Source: Myxococcus stipitatus (lineage in GTDB: Bacteria > Myxococcota > Myxococcia > Myxococcales > Myxococcaceae). Taken from it: a stretch of DNA of 64,000 nt. Location of the stretch: NCBI RefSeq assembly GCF_037414475.1, contig NZ_CP147913.1, forward strand, positions 7,314,001 to 7,378,000. Reading direction: 5' to 3'. A model generated the notes under the pieces. It was not told the origin of the DNA and made no database searches. It saw nothing but the letters and a program-made list of their open reading frames with translations. Within the stretch, counting starts at the first letter, position 1. Every line of letters begins with the position of its first letter. Both the position numbers and the translations under genes were made by a program. Below, in pieces: positions 8,304 to 16,766 of this stretch.

Positions 8304-8801
8304 ATGGCGACCGCGAAGAAGACCGCAACCCGGAAGACGGCGGCGAAGAAGACGGTTTCCAAGGCGGGGACCTCGTCACCCAAGGCGAAGCGCGCGAAGC
8401 CCGCGCCTGCGTCCACCTCCGCCAAGGAGGCCGCGCCCCAGGACGCGGCGGTGGAGGCGTTCATCGCGAAGCTCGAGTCGTCGCAACAAGACCTCGTGCG
8501 GGCCCTCGCCTCGCTCATCGCGGCGGAGGCACCCAAGGCCTCCGCCTATGTGAAGTGGGGGCATCCGCTCTGGGACCAGGCCGGTCCCTTCGTGTTGGTG
8601 AAGCCGGCCAAGGCGCATGTGACGGTCGGCTTCTGGCGGGGCGGGCAGATGCGCGATGCGGAGAACCTCCTGGAGGGAGAGGGCACCGGGATGAAGTACG
8701 TGCGAATCCCGTCGGGCCAACAGCCCCCCACCGGACTCGCGGGGCTGGTGCGCGAGGCCGTGGCGCTCAACGAGAAGCATGGAGATCCGCTGAAGCGCTG
8801 A
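8304..8801 (+). CDS. DUF1801-family protein with a histone H1-like N-terminal tail
   Basis: A 165-residue protein in two parts. Residues 1 to about 45 are a Lys/Ala/Thr-rich tail (repeats of AKKTA, RKTAAKK, SPKAKRAKP) resembling the C-terminal tail of histone H1 or bacterial Hc1-like proteins. Residues about 48-165 look like the DUF1801 / YdhG-like fold: VEAFIAKLESSQQDLVRALASLI, YVKWGHPLWDQAG, VTVGFWRGG, KYVRIPSG. The DUF1801 fold is related to frataxin/CyaY shapes but has no established activity. The basic tail probably binds DNA or RNA. ATG 8304 begins directly with the tail; no operon partner. Such fusions are often annotated in myxobacteria as conserved hypothetical proteins. Confidence 0.75.
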   Translation: MATAKKTATRKTAAKKTVSKAGTSSPKAKRAKPAPASTSAKEAAPQDAAVEAFIAKLESSQQDLVRALASLIAAEAPKASAYVKWGHPLWDQAGPFVLVKPAKAHVTVGFWRGGQMRDAENLLEGEGTGMKYVRIPSGQQPPTGLAGLVREAVALNEKHGDPLKR

Positions 8802-8915
8802 GCACGGCCGCTGTATCCCGTGAGGATGGATGAAACGCGCCGGGTGCAACCCTTGCTCGCGACGAGTCTCCTGCCCTAGGTTCTGAAGCCGCTGATATTT
8901 GTTTCAGGCCCCTGG

Positions 8916-8927
8916 GGTGTCGACACC
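8916..8927. promoter_or_regulatory. 12-bp perfect palindrome upstream of the papain-fold hydrolase gene
   Basis: GGTGTCGACACC is a perfect palindrome 57 bp before ATG 8984. A TGATATTTG patch about 20 bp upstream is unusually A/T-rich and could be part of a promoter. A downstream half-site TGACACA follows. Operator function is inferred from position only. Confidence 0.3.
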
Positions 8928-8983
8928 TGCGTCTGACACATCGCCCCGGGGATGACGCCCCACGCCCGTCCGGGAGATGTCGC

Positions 8984-9922
8984 ATGGCTAATGAGTTTCG
9001 AGTTCGCGGTGGCGCCCCCAGGCCGCCGCCGGTCAACGTGACGTCACCACAGGGCCCGGCTTCGAACACCCAGGCGCAGGGGACGACGCAGGTGCAGGCC
9101 ACGACGCAGGTGCAGGAGGTGGTATCGGCGGCTCCGAACCAGACCTCCGCGTTCTCCTCCACCACGCCGCCGTCTCTTCAGACCGCCACCGGGCCGCACG
9201 TGCCGATTTCCCCTCGGCCAGGTTCGCCGGTCTACGCCCAGCGGGCCACTGTCGGTGCCGCCGCGAACGTGTCGGAGGTCTCCACCAGCCGTCCTGCCTT
9301 GACGCTCGCGGACCTGCGGCCCGGTGACGTGCTGCTCAAGGTGGGCGTGCAGAACAGCGTTCAAGGAGTCATCAAGAAGGGGCAGTCGATTCAAGGACTG
9401 AGCGCTTCGCAGGGGAGCAGTGAGACGGTGCACGCCGCCATCTACCAGAAAGATGGGCACCTCCTGGAGGCGACGGGCGTGGGTCTGGCGAAGGCCCCCG
9501 TGGAGACCGGCTGCACCTACCACATCTACCGCTTCAACAACGCGACGGTCGCCCAGAACGCGGCGAACATGGCCGAGCACCACACCGCCATGCGCACGGA
9601 TGGCGTGGTGGAGGGCTACGGTGAATACGCGACGGCGGGCGCCGCGTTCTCCGTCTTCAACTCGAAGGGAAAGCCCAACCCCGACAAGTACTGGAACGGC
9701 GATGAGAAGTCCTACCGCGAGCAGGACAAGAAGGACTTCTTCTGCTCGCAGCTCGTCATCCGGAGCTACGGCGAAGCGGGGGCGATGAAAGTGCCTGGGC
9801 AAGAGCCCATCGTCCCCATCGCGGGACGGACGCACAGCAGCCCCCGGATGTTGGAGCACCTGCTCAAGAGCGACCCCACCCAGTGGACTTGCGTGGGGAG
9901 CCTCAGCCTCCCGCGAGCGTAA
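8984..9922 (+). CDS. Permuted papain-fold (NlpC/P60, YiiX-like) hydrolase with disordered N-terminus
   Basis: A 312-residue protein without a signal peptide. Residues 1 to about 100 are low-complexity Pro/Gln/Thr/Ser, including a short duplication of TTQVQ. The catalytic part starts at LTLADLRPGDVLLKVG and contains TVHAAIYQKDGHLLEATG (His about 150) and DKKDFFCSQLVIRSYGEAG (Cys about 254). The His-before-Cys order is typical of circularly permuted NlpC/P60 enzymes such as YiiX/YaeF. Family members hydrolyse amide bonds in peptidoglycan peptides, acyl-protein or lipid substrates; the target here is unknown. It stands alone between a palindrome-containing upstream region and an M28 peptidase gene 68 bp downstream. 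The extended N-terminus resembles those of the proteins at 19528, 28311 and 58179. Confidence 0.7.
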   Translation: MANEFRVRGGAPRPPPVNVTSPQGPASNTQAQGTTQVQATTQVQEVVSAAPNQTSAFSSTTPPSLQTATGPHVPISPRPGSPVYAQRATVGAAANVSEVSTSRPALTLADLRPGDVLLKVGVQNSVQGVIKKGQSIQGLSASQGSSETVHAAIYQKDGHLLEATGVGLAKAPVETGCTYHIYRFNNATVAQNAANMAEHHTAMRTDGVVEGYGEYATAGAAFSVFNSKGKPNPDKYWNGDEKSYREQDKKDFFCSQLVIRSYGEAGAMKVPGQEPIVPIAGRTHSSPRMLEHLLKSDPTQWTCVGSLSLPRA

Positions 9923-9990
9923 TTCGAGGGAAATGGTGGGGCCGCTGGCTCGTTGGGTTGTCGTAGCTCCGCGCCCAAGGAGTCCCCCAC

Positions 9991-11607
9991 ATGTCCCCAC
10001 TCCGTACGCTCCCGCTCGCCCTGTTGCTTCTCGCGCCGTCCCTCGCGTTCGCGACGGCCTCCCCCGCGGCGGAGCGCTGGTGGAGTCATGTCCGTGTGCT
10101 CGCGGACGACTCGATGGAGGGGCGGGAGACGGGCAGCGAGGGCTACCAGAAGGCCGCGAACTATGTCGCCGAGCAGCTCGCGGCGATGGGCATCAAGCCG
10201 GGGGTGGGGGACAGCTACTTCCAGGACGTGGAGCTCGTCTCGAAGCGGCTGGTGCACCCCACCGCGAAGCTTGCCCTCGTGCGGGGCGGAAAGCGCATCC
10301 CGCTGACGCTTGGCCGCGAGGCGTTCATCTCTCAGCACCTGGGCGAATCCGGACAGGTGGAGGCCGACCTGGCGTTCGTGGGATATGGCCTCTCGATTCC
10401 CGACGCGGGGCATGACGACTTCGCGGGAATGGACCTCAAGGGCAAGGTGGCCGTGTTCCTTTATGGCGGCCCCGCCCATGTTCCCGGAGCCCTGCGTGCA
10501 CACCACAGCTCGCTCGAGGAGCGGGTGAAGGCGCTGCGCAAGGCGGGCGTGGTGGGGGTCGTGGTGTTGTTCAATCCGAAGACCGATGAGATGCCCTGGT
10601 CGCGCATGGCCTCATCGCGCTTCGAGCAGTCCATGGACTTCGCGGACCCGTCACTGGTCGAGACTCGGGGGATGCAGATCAGCGTCCTCTTCAACTCGCG
10701 CCATGCCGAGATGCTGTTCGCGGGCTCGCCCCACACCTTCAAGAACGTGCTGGCGCTGGCGGATGCGAACAAGCCGCTGCCCCACTTCGTGATGCCCACC
10801 CGGCTGGAGGCTCGGGCCGAGCGGACGTCCGCGCCGGTGAAGTCGCAGAACGTCGTGGGCGTGCTCCCGGGGAGTGATGCCTCGCTCGCGAAGGAGTACG
10901 TCGTGCTCACCGCGCACCTGGACCACGTCGGCAAGTGTGTCCCGGTGAAGGGGGACGGCATCTGCAATGGCGCCATGGACAACGCGACGGGCGTGGCGGC
11001 GGTGCTGGAGGTGGCTCGGGCGCTCCAGGTGGCGAAGCCGAAGCGCTCGGTCATCTTCTTGCTGGTGACGGCGGAGGAGAAGGGGCTGCTGGGGGCTCGC
11101 TACTTCGCCGCGAAGCCGACGGTGCCGCTGTCCTCCATCGTCGCCAATCTGAACATGGACATGTTCATGCCGCTGTTCCCGCTGACCCACATGGTGGTCT
11201 ACGGCCAGGAGGAGTCCACCCTGGAGGCGCCCCTCCAGAAGGTGGCCACCGGCCACGGCGTGACGCTGGTCCCGGACCCGGAGCCGGACCGCATGCTGTT
11301 CATCCGCAGCGACCAGTACGCCTTCGTCCGCAAGGGCGTGCCCGCCCTGTTCTTCAAGTTCAGCCCCGTGCCGGGCTCCGCGCAGGAGCGCACGCTCAAG
11401 GAGTGGTACCCCAAGTACTACCACGCGCCAGCGGATGACGTGCGTCAGCCCATGGACCGGGAGGCGGCCGCGAAGTTCGTCCAACTGCTCTCGGACCTCT
11501 CGCTCGTCGTGGCCAACACCCCCGAGCGCCCTCAATGGAAGGACAGCAGCTTCTTCCGCAGGTTCGCTTCCCCGCCCGCGGAAGCAGCTCAGCAGGGAGC
11601 GCCCTAG
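9991..11607 (+). CDS. Secreted M28-family zinc aminopeptidase
   Basis: A 538-residue exported metallopeptidase. The N-terminus PLRTLPLALLLLAPSLAFATA is a Sec signal peptide ending near residue 22. Residues about 110-240 form a PA-like insert (FVGYGLSIP...DLKGKVAVFLYGGP). The di-zinc core supplies AHLDHVG (His), GAMDNATG (bridging Asp), VTAEEKG (catalytic and ligand Glu), NLNMDM (Asp) and YYHAPADD (His). All ligands are present, so it should be active. The family removes N-terminal residues from peptides; a role in feeding on prey protein is inferred from the organism type. It probably has its own promoter, since 68 bp separate it from the preceding gene. Confidence 0.88.
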   Translation: MSPLRTLPLALLLLAPSLAFATASPAAERWWSHVRVLADDSMEGRETGSEGYQKAANYVAEQLAAMGIKPGVGDSYFQDVELVSKRLVHPTAKLALVRGGKRIPLTLGREAFISQHLGESGQVEADLAFVGYGLSIPDAGHDDFAGMDLKGKVAVFLYGGPAHVPGALRAHHSSLEERVKALRKAGVVGVVVLFNPKTDEMPWSRMASSRFEQSMDFADPSLVETRGMQISVLFNSRHAEMLFAGSPHTFKNVLALADANKPLPHFVMPTRLEARAERTSAPVKSQNVVGVLPGSDASLAKEYVVLTAHLDHVGKCVPVKGDGICNGAMDNATGVAAVLEVARALQVAKPKRSVIFLLVTAEEKGLLGARYFAAKPTVPLSSIVANLNMDMFMPLFPLTHMVVYGQEESTLEAPLQKVATGHGVTLVPDPEPDRMLFIRSDQYAFVRKGVPALFFKFSPVPGSAQERTLKEWYPKYYHAPADDVRQPMDREAAAKFVQLLSDLSLVVANTPERPQWKDSSFFRRFASPPAEAAQQGAP

Positions 11608-11635
11608 GCCGCGACAGGACCTGGGCGGGTGCGAG

Positions 11636-12742
11636 TCAGTGTCCCGCTCGTGGGGCCACGGGCGTCTGCGGCTGGGAGAAGAAGCCGAGGACCTCTTGGA
11701 GGAAGAGGTCCCGGCCTCGCGCCGGGCGGTCCAGGTGCACGAAGTGGGTGGCTTCGGGAATCACGACGGCCTTCACGGACGCGGCGTGGACCAGGTGCTC
11801 TTGCAGCACCGTGACGTCCTCGGGCCGGCTCCAGAAGTCCTTCTCGGAGCGCAGGATGAGGACGCGGGCGGTGATGGAGGCCGCGTCCCAGAGCTGCCTG
11901 CCGGTGGCGAGGTAGAAGCTGTCCTCCAGTGCTCCCGACGGCGCGCGGAAGGCGGGCGGAGTGCGCGAGGCCGACATCGTGTCACTCGCGAGCGCCTCGC
12001 GTTGTAGCGCCTCCGCGACCTCGGGTGAGCGCCACTGCGACTTGTCCTCGAGCGGGATGGAGCGGTCCCAGACGCCAAGGAGCGAGGCCGCGGTGTTCCA
12101 GCGCCAGGCCTCCATTCCCTCGGCGTTGAACTGGCCCGGCCGCTTCGGATCCTCGAAGGTCGTCCCGCGCCCCAGCATCGCGTGCTGATGGCCTCCGGCG
12201 TAGAGCGCGTTGAGGATGATCAGGTGGCTGACCTCCTCGGGGTGGAGGCTCGCGTACATGCCCAGCCAGTGTCCGCCGGTGGCCCAGCCCAGCATGGCCA
12301 CGCGAGGCTGCCGCGTGCGCTTCTTCACCCAGGTCACCACCGCGTGTACGTCCTGGACGACTTCGTGGGAGCTCACGAGCGGGCGCCCCGTGGCGGGGGC
12401 GCTCATCGCCGGGGGACGGGTGGAGCCACCGTATCCGCGCGCATCCATGACGTAGACCGCGTGCCCCGCGCGAGCGAGGTCCGCCGCCAGCGAGCCCCCC
12501 TCGACAGGCAGGTCGAACGACGCGCGGCCGGGAACACGTGCGCCGTGCAACAGGATGACGGGCGGAAGTCCGGAGGTGGAGCTCCCCTTGTCGCGGACCT
12601 CGCGGACGGAGAGCTCGATTCCAGGCACGCCGGGGACGCGGTGCTCCGTGCGCGTCGGGACTGCCTGTGCCGGGCCCGCGAGGAACAAGCCCACGACCAT
12701 CCAGCATGAGACCAGGGAATGTTTCATCACTCGAGTTGACAC
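11636..12742 (-). CDS. Exported alpha/beta hydrolase-like protein lacking the nucleophile serine
   Basis: About 368 residues with a signal peptide (MKHSLVSCWMVVGLFLAGPAQA) and an alpha/beta hydrolase core: VILLHGARVPG, VYVMDARGYGGS, an elbow, a Trp-rich cap, ILRSEKDFWSR (acid) and PEATHFVHLDRP (His). The elbow reads LGWATGG where G-x-S-x-G is expected; the codon at this position is GCC, so the nucleophile is Ala. The protein is therefore either inactive, non-catalytic, or uses another residue. GTG 12742 was preferred because GGAG lies 5 nt upstream; ATG 12727 (MKHSL) is the alternative. It is convergent with the M28 peptidase gene, about 30 bp apart. Confidence 0.7.
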   Translation of the reverse strand: MSTRVMKHSLVSCWMVVGLFLAGPAQAVPTRTEHRVPGVPGIELSVREVRDKGSSTSGLPPVILLHGARVPGRASFDLPVEGGSLAADLARAGHAVYVMDARGYGGSTRPPAMSAPATGRPLVSSHEVVQDVHAVVTWVKKRTRQPRVAMLGWATGGHWLGMYASLHPEEVSHLIILNALYAGGHQHAMLGRGTTFEDPKRPGQFNAEGMEAWRWNTAASLLGVWDRSIPLEDKSQWRSPEVAEALQREALASDTMSASRTPPAFRAPSGALEDSFYLATGRQLWDAASITARVLILRSEKDFWSRPEDVTVLQEHLVHAASVKAVVIPEATHFVHLDRPARGRDLFLQEVLGFFSQPQTPVAPRAGH

Positions 12743-12768
12743 ACGGACTCCGGAAGTAGCGCGGCATC

Positions 12769-13246
12769 ATGGGCGAAGGGGCCGGGCATTCCCAGGACAG
12801 GCTCCCCGCGGATGAGCTGGGACCGTTCCCGGCGTGGCTGACCCAGGAACTGGAGGAGCGGGGGGAGGTGCTCGCGGGCGTGAAGGATGGAGCCACCCCG
12901 TGGCGCCGCCGGACCTCGACGGCGCCCCTCTTCCCGCGGCCAAGGCGAAGCCCGCGGCGGCCTTGTTCGACTGGTTCCCCAGGGACTCGCGGGAACTGGT
13001 GTTCAATGGCCGGGAGCCGGGGGAGCTGCCCTCGTCCCTTGGAGAGTTCACCGAGCTCGAGTCCCTGTGGGTCCGCGCCACGGGCATCAAGCAGGTCCCC
13101 CGGAGCTGGGAGAACTCTCGTCGCTCGAATCCCTCAACCTGAATCGGACGGGCGTGACGACGCTGCCGGACGCGTTGGAGCGGCTGCGCTGCTCTCGTGC
13201 CCGGATGACCGAGGCGGAGCGCGGTCGCCCGTGGGCGCGGCGATGA
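12769..13246 (+). pseudogene. Frameshifted leucine-rich-repeat protein remnant
   Basis: Three successive frames carry one disrupted protein. The first frame from ATG 12769 reads ADELGPFPAWLTQELEERGEVLAGVKDG. A second carries LFDWFPRDSRELVFNGRE then LPSSLGEFTELESLWVRATGIKQVP. The third continues LGELSSLESLNLNRTGVTTLPDALERL. The last two contain consecutive LRR units of the L-x-x-L-x-L-x-x-T-x-I/V-x-x-L-P type. At least two frameshifts are needed to join them, and the 3' end is lost near 13246. It was probably once a cytosolic LRR protein of the kind common in myxobacteria. No single intact frame covers the repeats. Confidence 0.55.
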
Positions 13247-13297
13247 AGACCGTCCCCTCGGCCGGGTGTCGACCGAAGGGACGGCTTTCAGGTGCCG

Positions 13298-16162
13298 CTA
13301 CTGTGAAACGGAAGTGATGGTGATGATGCCGTGGCCGTTGCTGGTGCACGCGGCCTCGGTGGCGACCTGCTGGGTCCCCGTGTTCAGGGAGCCACCGCCA
13401 CCTCCGACACGGCCACCGCCGCCGCCGGAGTAGCCACCGCCACCACCACCGCCGTAGCAGCCATTACCGGCGCCGCCACCGCCGTATCCACCATGCGCAA
13501 GGCCACCGCATGACTTGCCGGACCCGCCCTTGCCACCCGCGGAGAGGGCAAAGCCCCCCTCACCGTAGTTTCCATCCGAGGCGCCAGCGCTGAGCCAACC
13601 ACCACCGCCCGCGCCGTAGCTCGCGGCGCGAGCCCCGCCCTGACCGTTCGCCCCACCCGCGACGAATCCGGTCGTGTAGCTGGCACCGGTCGACCCCGCC
13701 GTCCCTGCGGTGTCCGTGCTGGCGTTCCGCCCGGGGACCAGGGCCCCCGCGCGAAGGCCGCCACCGCCACCCGCGATGAGCAGTGCGCTGCCATTCAACG
13801 TGACGAAGGAGCCTCCGCCGCCACCCGCGCTGTACGTCGTCGCGGTCCCCTTCTGCCCCACGCGCAGCTCCAGCACGTTGTTCTTCTGGAGGGTGAAGAC
13901 GCCCTCGAGCTTCGCGCCGCAGCCACCGGCGAGGCCCGCCACCGCGCTCGCGCCACTCGCGCCCGTGGCGGTGATTCGGTACGCGCCACTCTTGGGCACC
14001 GTCCACGTCTGCGGCGACGGCGGCCCGTTGGGCCCCGTGTACTCCACGCCATTCACCGTGTTGGTGAAGGCGTGCGGAACCTCGAAGATGGCGAAGGGCG
14101 AGAAGCTCGTGGTGACACCACAAACCATGATGACATTGACGGGCGGGTCCACGGAGTAGTCGAAGCCGCAGCTCTCCTCGCTGGCGCAGTCACAGGCCGC
14201 CAGGTCCGCGCTGCAATCCACCGCCGGCTCCGCCATGCCGGGAGGCGGAGGCAACTCTTCCCACTGCCCCGAGGGCGGCGCGTCCTTGTTGAAGTGATAC
14301 AGGCGCAAGAACTGCGACAGCCCGTTGCCCGCCCGGAACTTCCTGCGGACACACACCGTGGCCTCGGTGAACTGCGCGGTGCTGTTGATGTCGTAGAAGA
14401 GGGGGCTGCAGTCGATGCCCTCCGCGCTGGCGCCGTCCGAGCAGAACGACTTCAGTCCCTGGGGCGTCTCCGGGCCCAGCGGCGACTCGACCACGGAGGT
14501 GACACCCGTGCTCGTCACCGTGGGGAACGTCACACTCACCCGGAGGTCCTGGGTGTTGGCGGGGGTGATGGACACATTCGTGCCGAAGGGCGTCAGCGCG
14601 GGCTCCGCGATGGTGAGCGTCTGGTTGGCGAACTGCGTGGTGCTGCCATTGACGACGGCGTTCGCGTTCAGTTGATACGTGCCGGGCTCCGCGATGACCG
14701 TCAACGCGGCGATGCTCTTGCTGACGTTGGCGCCATAGGAGATGGCTTGGAGCTCCATGCTCGGGTTGCCCCCGGGAGTGGGGGCGCGCGTCAGCAACGC
14801 GGAGGGATACGTGAGGGGGATCTCCGGGGACGAGGGGCTCGGCTCCCGCACGTCGAAGTAGAGGGTCGTCTTGACGAGCGGCATCAGCTCGGTGCCGAAG
14901 CTCACCGTGGTGTCCGCTGGAACCGTGAGCCCGGGACCGGTGTTCCCCCGGTAGATGCGATACACCTTGGCATCCAGGTAGCTCTCCGGACGGGTTGGGT
15001 TCTCCGGGTCGTCGTTGCTGCTGAACGTCAAGCCGATGCTCTCCTTCCGCCAGTTGCCGAAGGGGAGCGTGAAGTCGAAGCGCCCGTTCTCCAGGGACTG
15101 GTCCACCGCCTTGGGGAAGAGGACCCCGGGAGGCATCGGCCGCTCGAGCCACATCTGGGTCCGGCTGAGGTCCGCGTTGGAGAGGAAGCCTGTCACGAGC
15201 ACCGGAGCCTGCGCGACGCCATGGGGCTCGGCGAAGTTCAGCGTCGTCGTCGCCCCGGCGGTGACGGTGACCCGGTACGGCACCGACTCCGAGAAATGGC
15301 TCTCCGGCCGGAAGTACGTGCGCAGGAGGACGTCATACTGACCCGGCGGAAGCGCGAGGTTGTAGGAGGACCTCGCCGCGACTTCCACCAGACCACTGAT
15401 GCCGCTGGTGTCCGTGTCGTGGATGCCGTCGAAGACGAGATGGTGGAGCTTGATGGAGGCGCTCGGGGGCATGGTGACGGTCCCCGCGAGATTGCCTCGG
15501 GCGGTGAGGTCGAGCGTCCAGCTGACGTTCGTCTGTCCCTGGAGCATGTTGAGGGTCTGCTCGGGGAGGGAACGCTGCACCAGGGTGCCGGCGCTGGTCT
15601 GAACCTGGACCGAACCGACGACGCGGACCGCCGTCTGCGGGATGGCGGCAACCCAGCCCGAGGCGGTCGTTGGCGAGGCCGCTGGATAGATGGCGCTCTT
15701 CCCGCTGTATTGCTCCGACGGGGCACTCGAGAACGCGTAGAACTCCATCTGCGTGATGGTCCCGCCCGTCACCGTGACGGTGGCGTTGACCTGGCTCGCG
15801 GCCGGGTAGTTGAAGTCCACCGTGGTGGGGCCCACCTGGTTGTCGACCAGGGTGTGCACGAACCGTTTGACCTCAAGGGTCGACTGCGCGCGGAATGAAT
15901 TGTCGAGCTCCGCCGTGAGCGTGGCGCGATAGGCGTGGCCGCTCTCCACGGTCAACGAGTACGGGCTCGTCGTGAATTGTTTGGACGCGGTGAGTCCTGT
16001 CGTGGACGTGGCTTCCAGGTTGAACTTCTTGAGGCCGAATGGGCCGAGGTTGACCAGGCCCTTCATCTCCCCTGGGTTGAGAATCACCACATCGGCGATG
16101 GCCATTCCCGACAGGGACATCGCGACAAGACACACCCATAGACTGCTGCTTCGTTTCCCCAT
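13298..16162 (-). CDS. Large secreted protein with C-terminal glycine-rich domain
   Basis: A 954-residue exported protein; signal peptide SSSLWVCLVAMSLSGMAIADV. Residues about 40-560 look like a series of beta-sandwich or carboxypeptidase-regulatory-like modules (LAGTVTMPPSASIKLHH, LPPGQYDVLLRTY). A Cys-containing stretch (VDCSADLAACDCASEESCGFDYS) follows. The last 240 residues begin VNGVEYTGPNGPPSPQTWTVPKSGAYRITATGASG and become very glycine-rich (GGGGGSF, GAGGGGW, YGGGGGGGYSGGGGGR). That resembles the ALK-type/tail-fibre Gly-rich domain that forms polyglycine-II or collagen-like bundles. It is probably displayed on, or shed from, the cell surface and adhesive. No catalytic motif was seen. 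The start ATGGGGAAACG at 16162 fits the signal peptide. Confidence 0.7.
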   Translation of the reverse strand: MGKRSSSLWVCLVAMSLSGMAIADVVILNPGEMKGLVNLGPFGLKKFNLEATSTTGLTASKQFTTSPYSLTVESGHAYRATLTAELDNSFRAQSTLEVKRFVHTLVDNQVGPTTVDFNYPAASQVNATVTVTGGTITQMEFYAFSSAPSEQYSGKSAIYPAASPTTASGWVAAIPQTAVRVVGSVQVQTSAGTLVQRSLPEQTLNMLQGQTNVSWTLDLTARGNLAGTVTMPPSASIKLHHLVFDGIHDTDTSGISGLVEVAARSSYNLALPPGQYDVLLRTYFRPESHFSESVPYRVTVTAGATTTLNFAEPHGVAQAPVLVTGFLSNADLSRTQMWLERPMPPGVLFPKAVDQSLENGRFDFTLPFGNWRKESIGLTFSSNDDPENPTRPESYLDAKVYRIYRGNTGPGLTVPADTTVSFGTELMPLVKTTLYFDVREPSPSSPEIPLTYPSALLTRAPTPGGNPSMELQAISYGANVSKSIAALTVIAEPGTYQLNANAVVNGSTTQFANQTLTIAEPALTPFGTNVSITPANTQDLRVSVTFPTVTSTGVTSVVESPLGPETPQGLKSFCSDGASAEGIDCSPLFYDINSTAQFTEATVCVRRKFRAGNGLSQFLRLYHFNKDAPPSGQWEELPPPPGMAEPAVDCSADLAACDCASEESCGFDYSVDPPVNVIMVCGVTTSFSPFAIFEVPHAFTNTVNGVEYTGPNGPPSPQTWTVPKSGAYRITATGASGASAVAGLAGGCGAKLEGVFTLQKNNVLELRVGQKGTATTYSAGGGGGSFVTLNGSALLIAGGGGGLRAGALVPGRNASTDTAGTAGSTGASYTTGFVAGGANGQGGARAASYGAGGGGWLSAGASDGNYGEGGFALSAGGKGGSGKSCGGLAHGGYGGGGAGNGCYGGGGGGGYSGGGGGRVGGGGGSLNTGTQQVATEAACTSNGHGIITITSVSQ

Positions 16163-16285
16163 TGCTGCCTATCCCCTCTGTTTCTACGGTGTTTCGAGAC
16201 CCTCCAGCGGCACTCACTGGTGAAGGCTCTCGTGTGTCGACATGGACACGGGCAAGGTGCCCTTTGACGAATATCTCTCTCCGGT

Positions 16286-16633
16286 ATGACATTCGAAAAA
16301 GGATGGCCGAGGGGGGATGTTCGTGACCCGGTCTGGCGACGGGCAGCGGTGAGACGGTACAGGGATGTCCCCGTGCTCAGGGGGGCTGAAGACACACAGG
16401 TTCTCTCGTGCGGCCGACGCGGGCCATCTGGGCGAAGGGCCAGGCGGGGGGACGACTTCCCACTTCCAGCAGGCGTCCGTGGGGCTGAACAGGTAGCGCC
16501 CCGCCTTCTCGTCCCAGAACGTCCATCCCGCCGCGCCGCCGTAACCGGTCACCCCGTCGGAGGTGGCCCCCGGGGTGTTGAAAGGATTGTGGCGCTTCCA
16601 GGTGTGAGTCTTCAGAAGGGGGGCGCTCCCCAC
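16286..16633 (-). pseudogene. Orphan coding fragment, function unknown
   Basis: Within the roughly 600-bp gap between the glycine-rich gene and the M23 gene, one minus-strand stretch (about 16450-16620) has strong G/C third-codon bias. It reads like real protein: WKRHNPFNTPGATSDG, GYGGAAGWTFWDEKAG, SPTDACWKWE. Downstream the frame degrades into unlikely sequence and may be frameshifted. The apparent GTG start at 16633 has no good ribosome site. I take it as a fragment of a once longer gene; I do not recognise the family. The rest of 16163-16766 shows no other convincing gene; it holds the promoter regions of the divergent flanking genes. Confidence 0.3.
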
Positions 16634-16766
16634 AGGCGCCCGCCGTGGCCTCGGGCGTGGTTCACTTTATTCCCGACGCGCGGGATGCCCCTCGCGACGC
16701 AATGATGGGGCCGTGCTCGTGGCGGGAGATGGCAGGCTGGATGAAACCCACGAAGGTGTCCGCGGC

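Noticed and set aside
13380..13760. Repeat array suggestive of CRISPR or tandem repeats
   Set aside because: The repetition comes from glycine codons in the C-terminal domain of the secreted protein; unit length is irregular and there are no spacers.
14072..15898. A 608-codon plus-strand frame opposite the glycine-rich protein gene
   Set aside because: Arg/Gly/Val-rich shadow without signal peptide or motif; the minus-strand frame has a signal peptide and domains.
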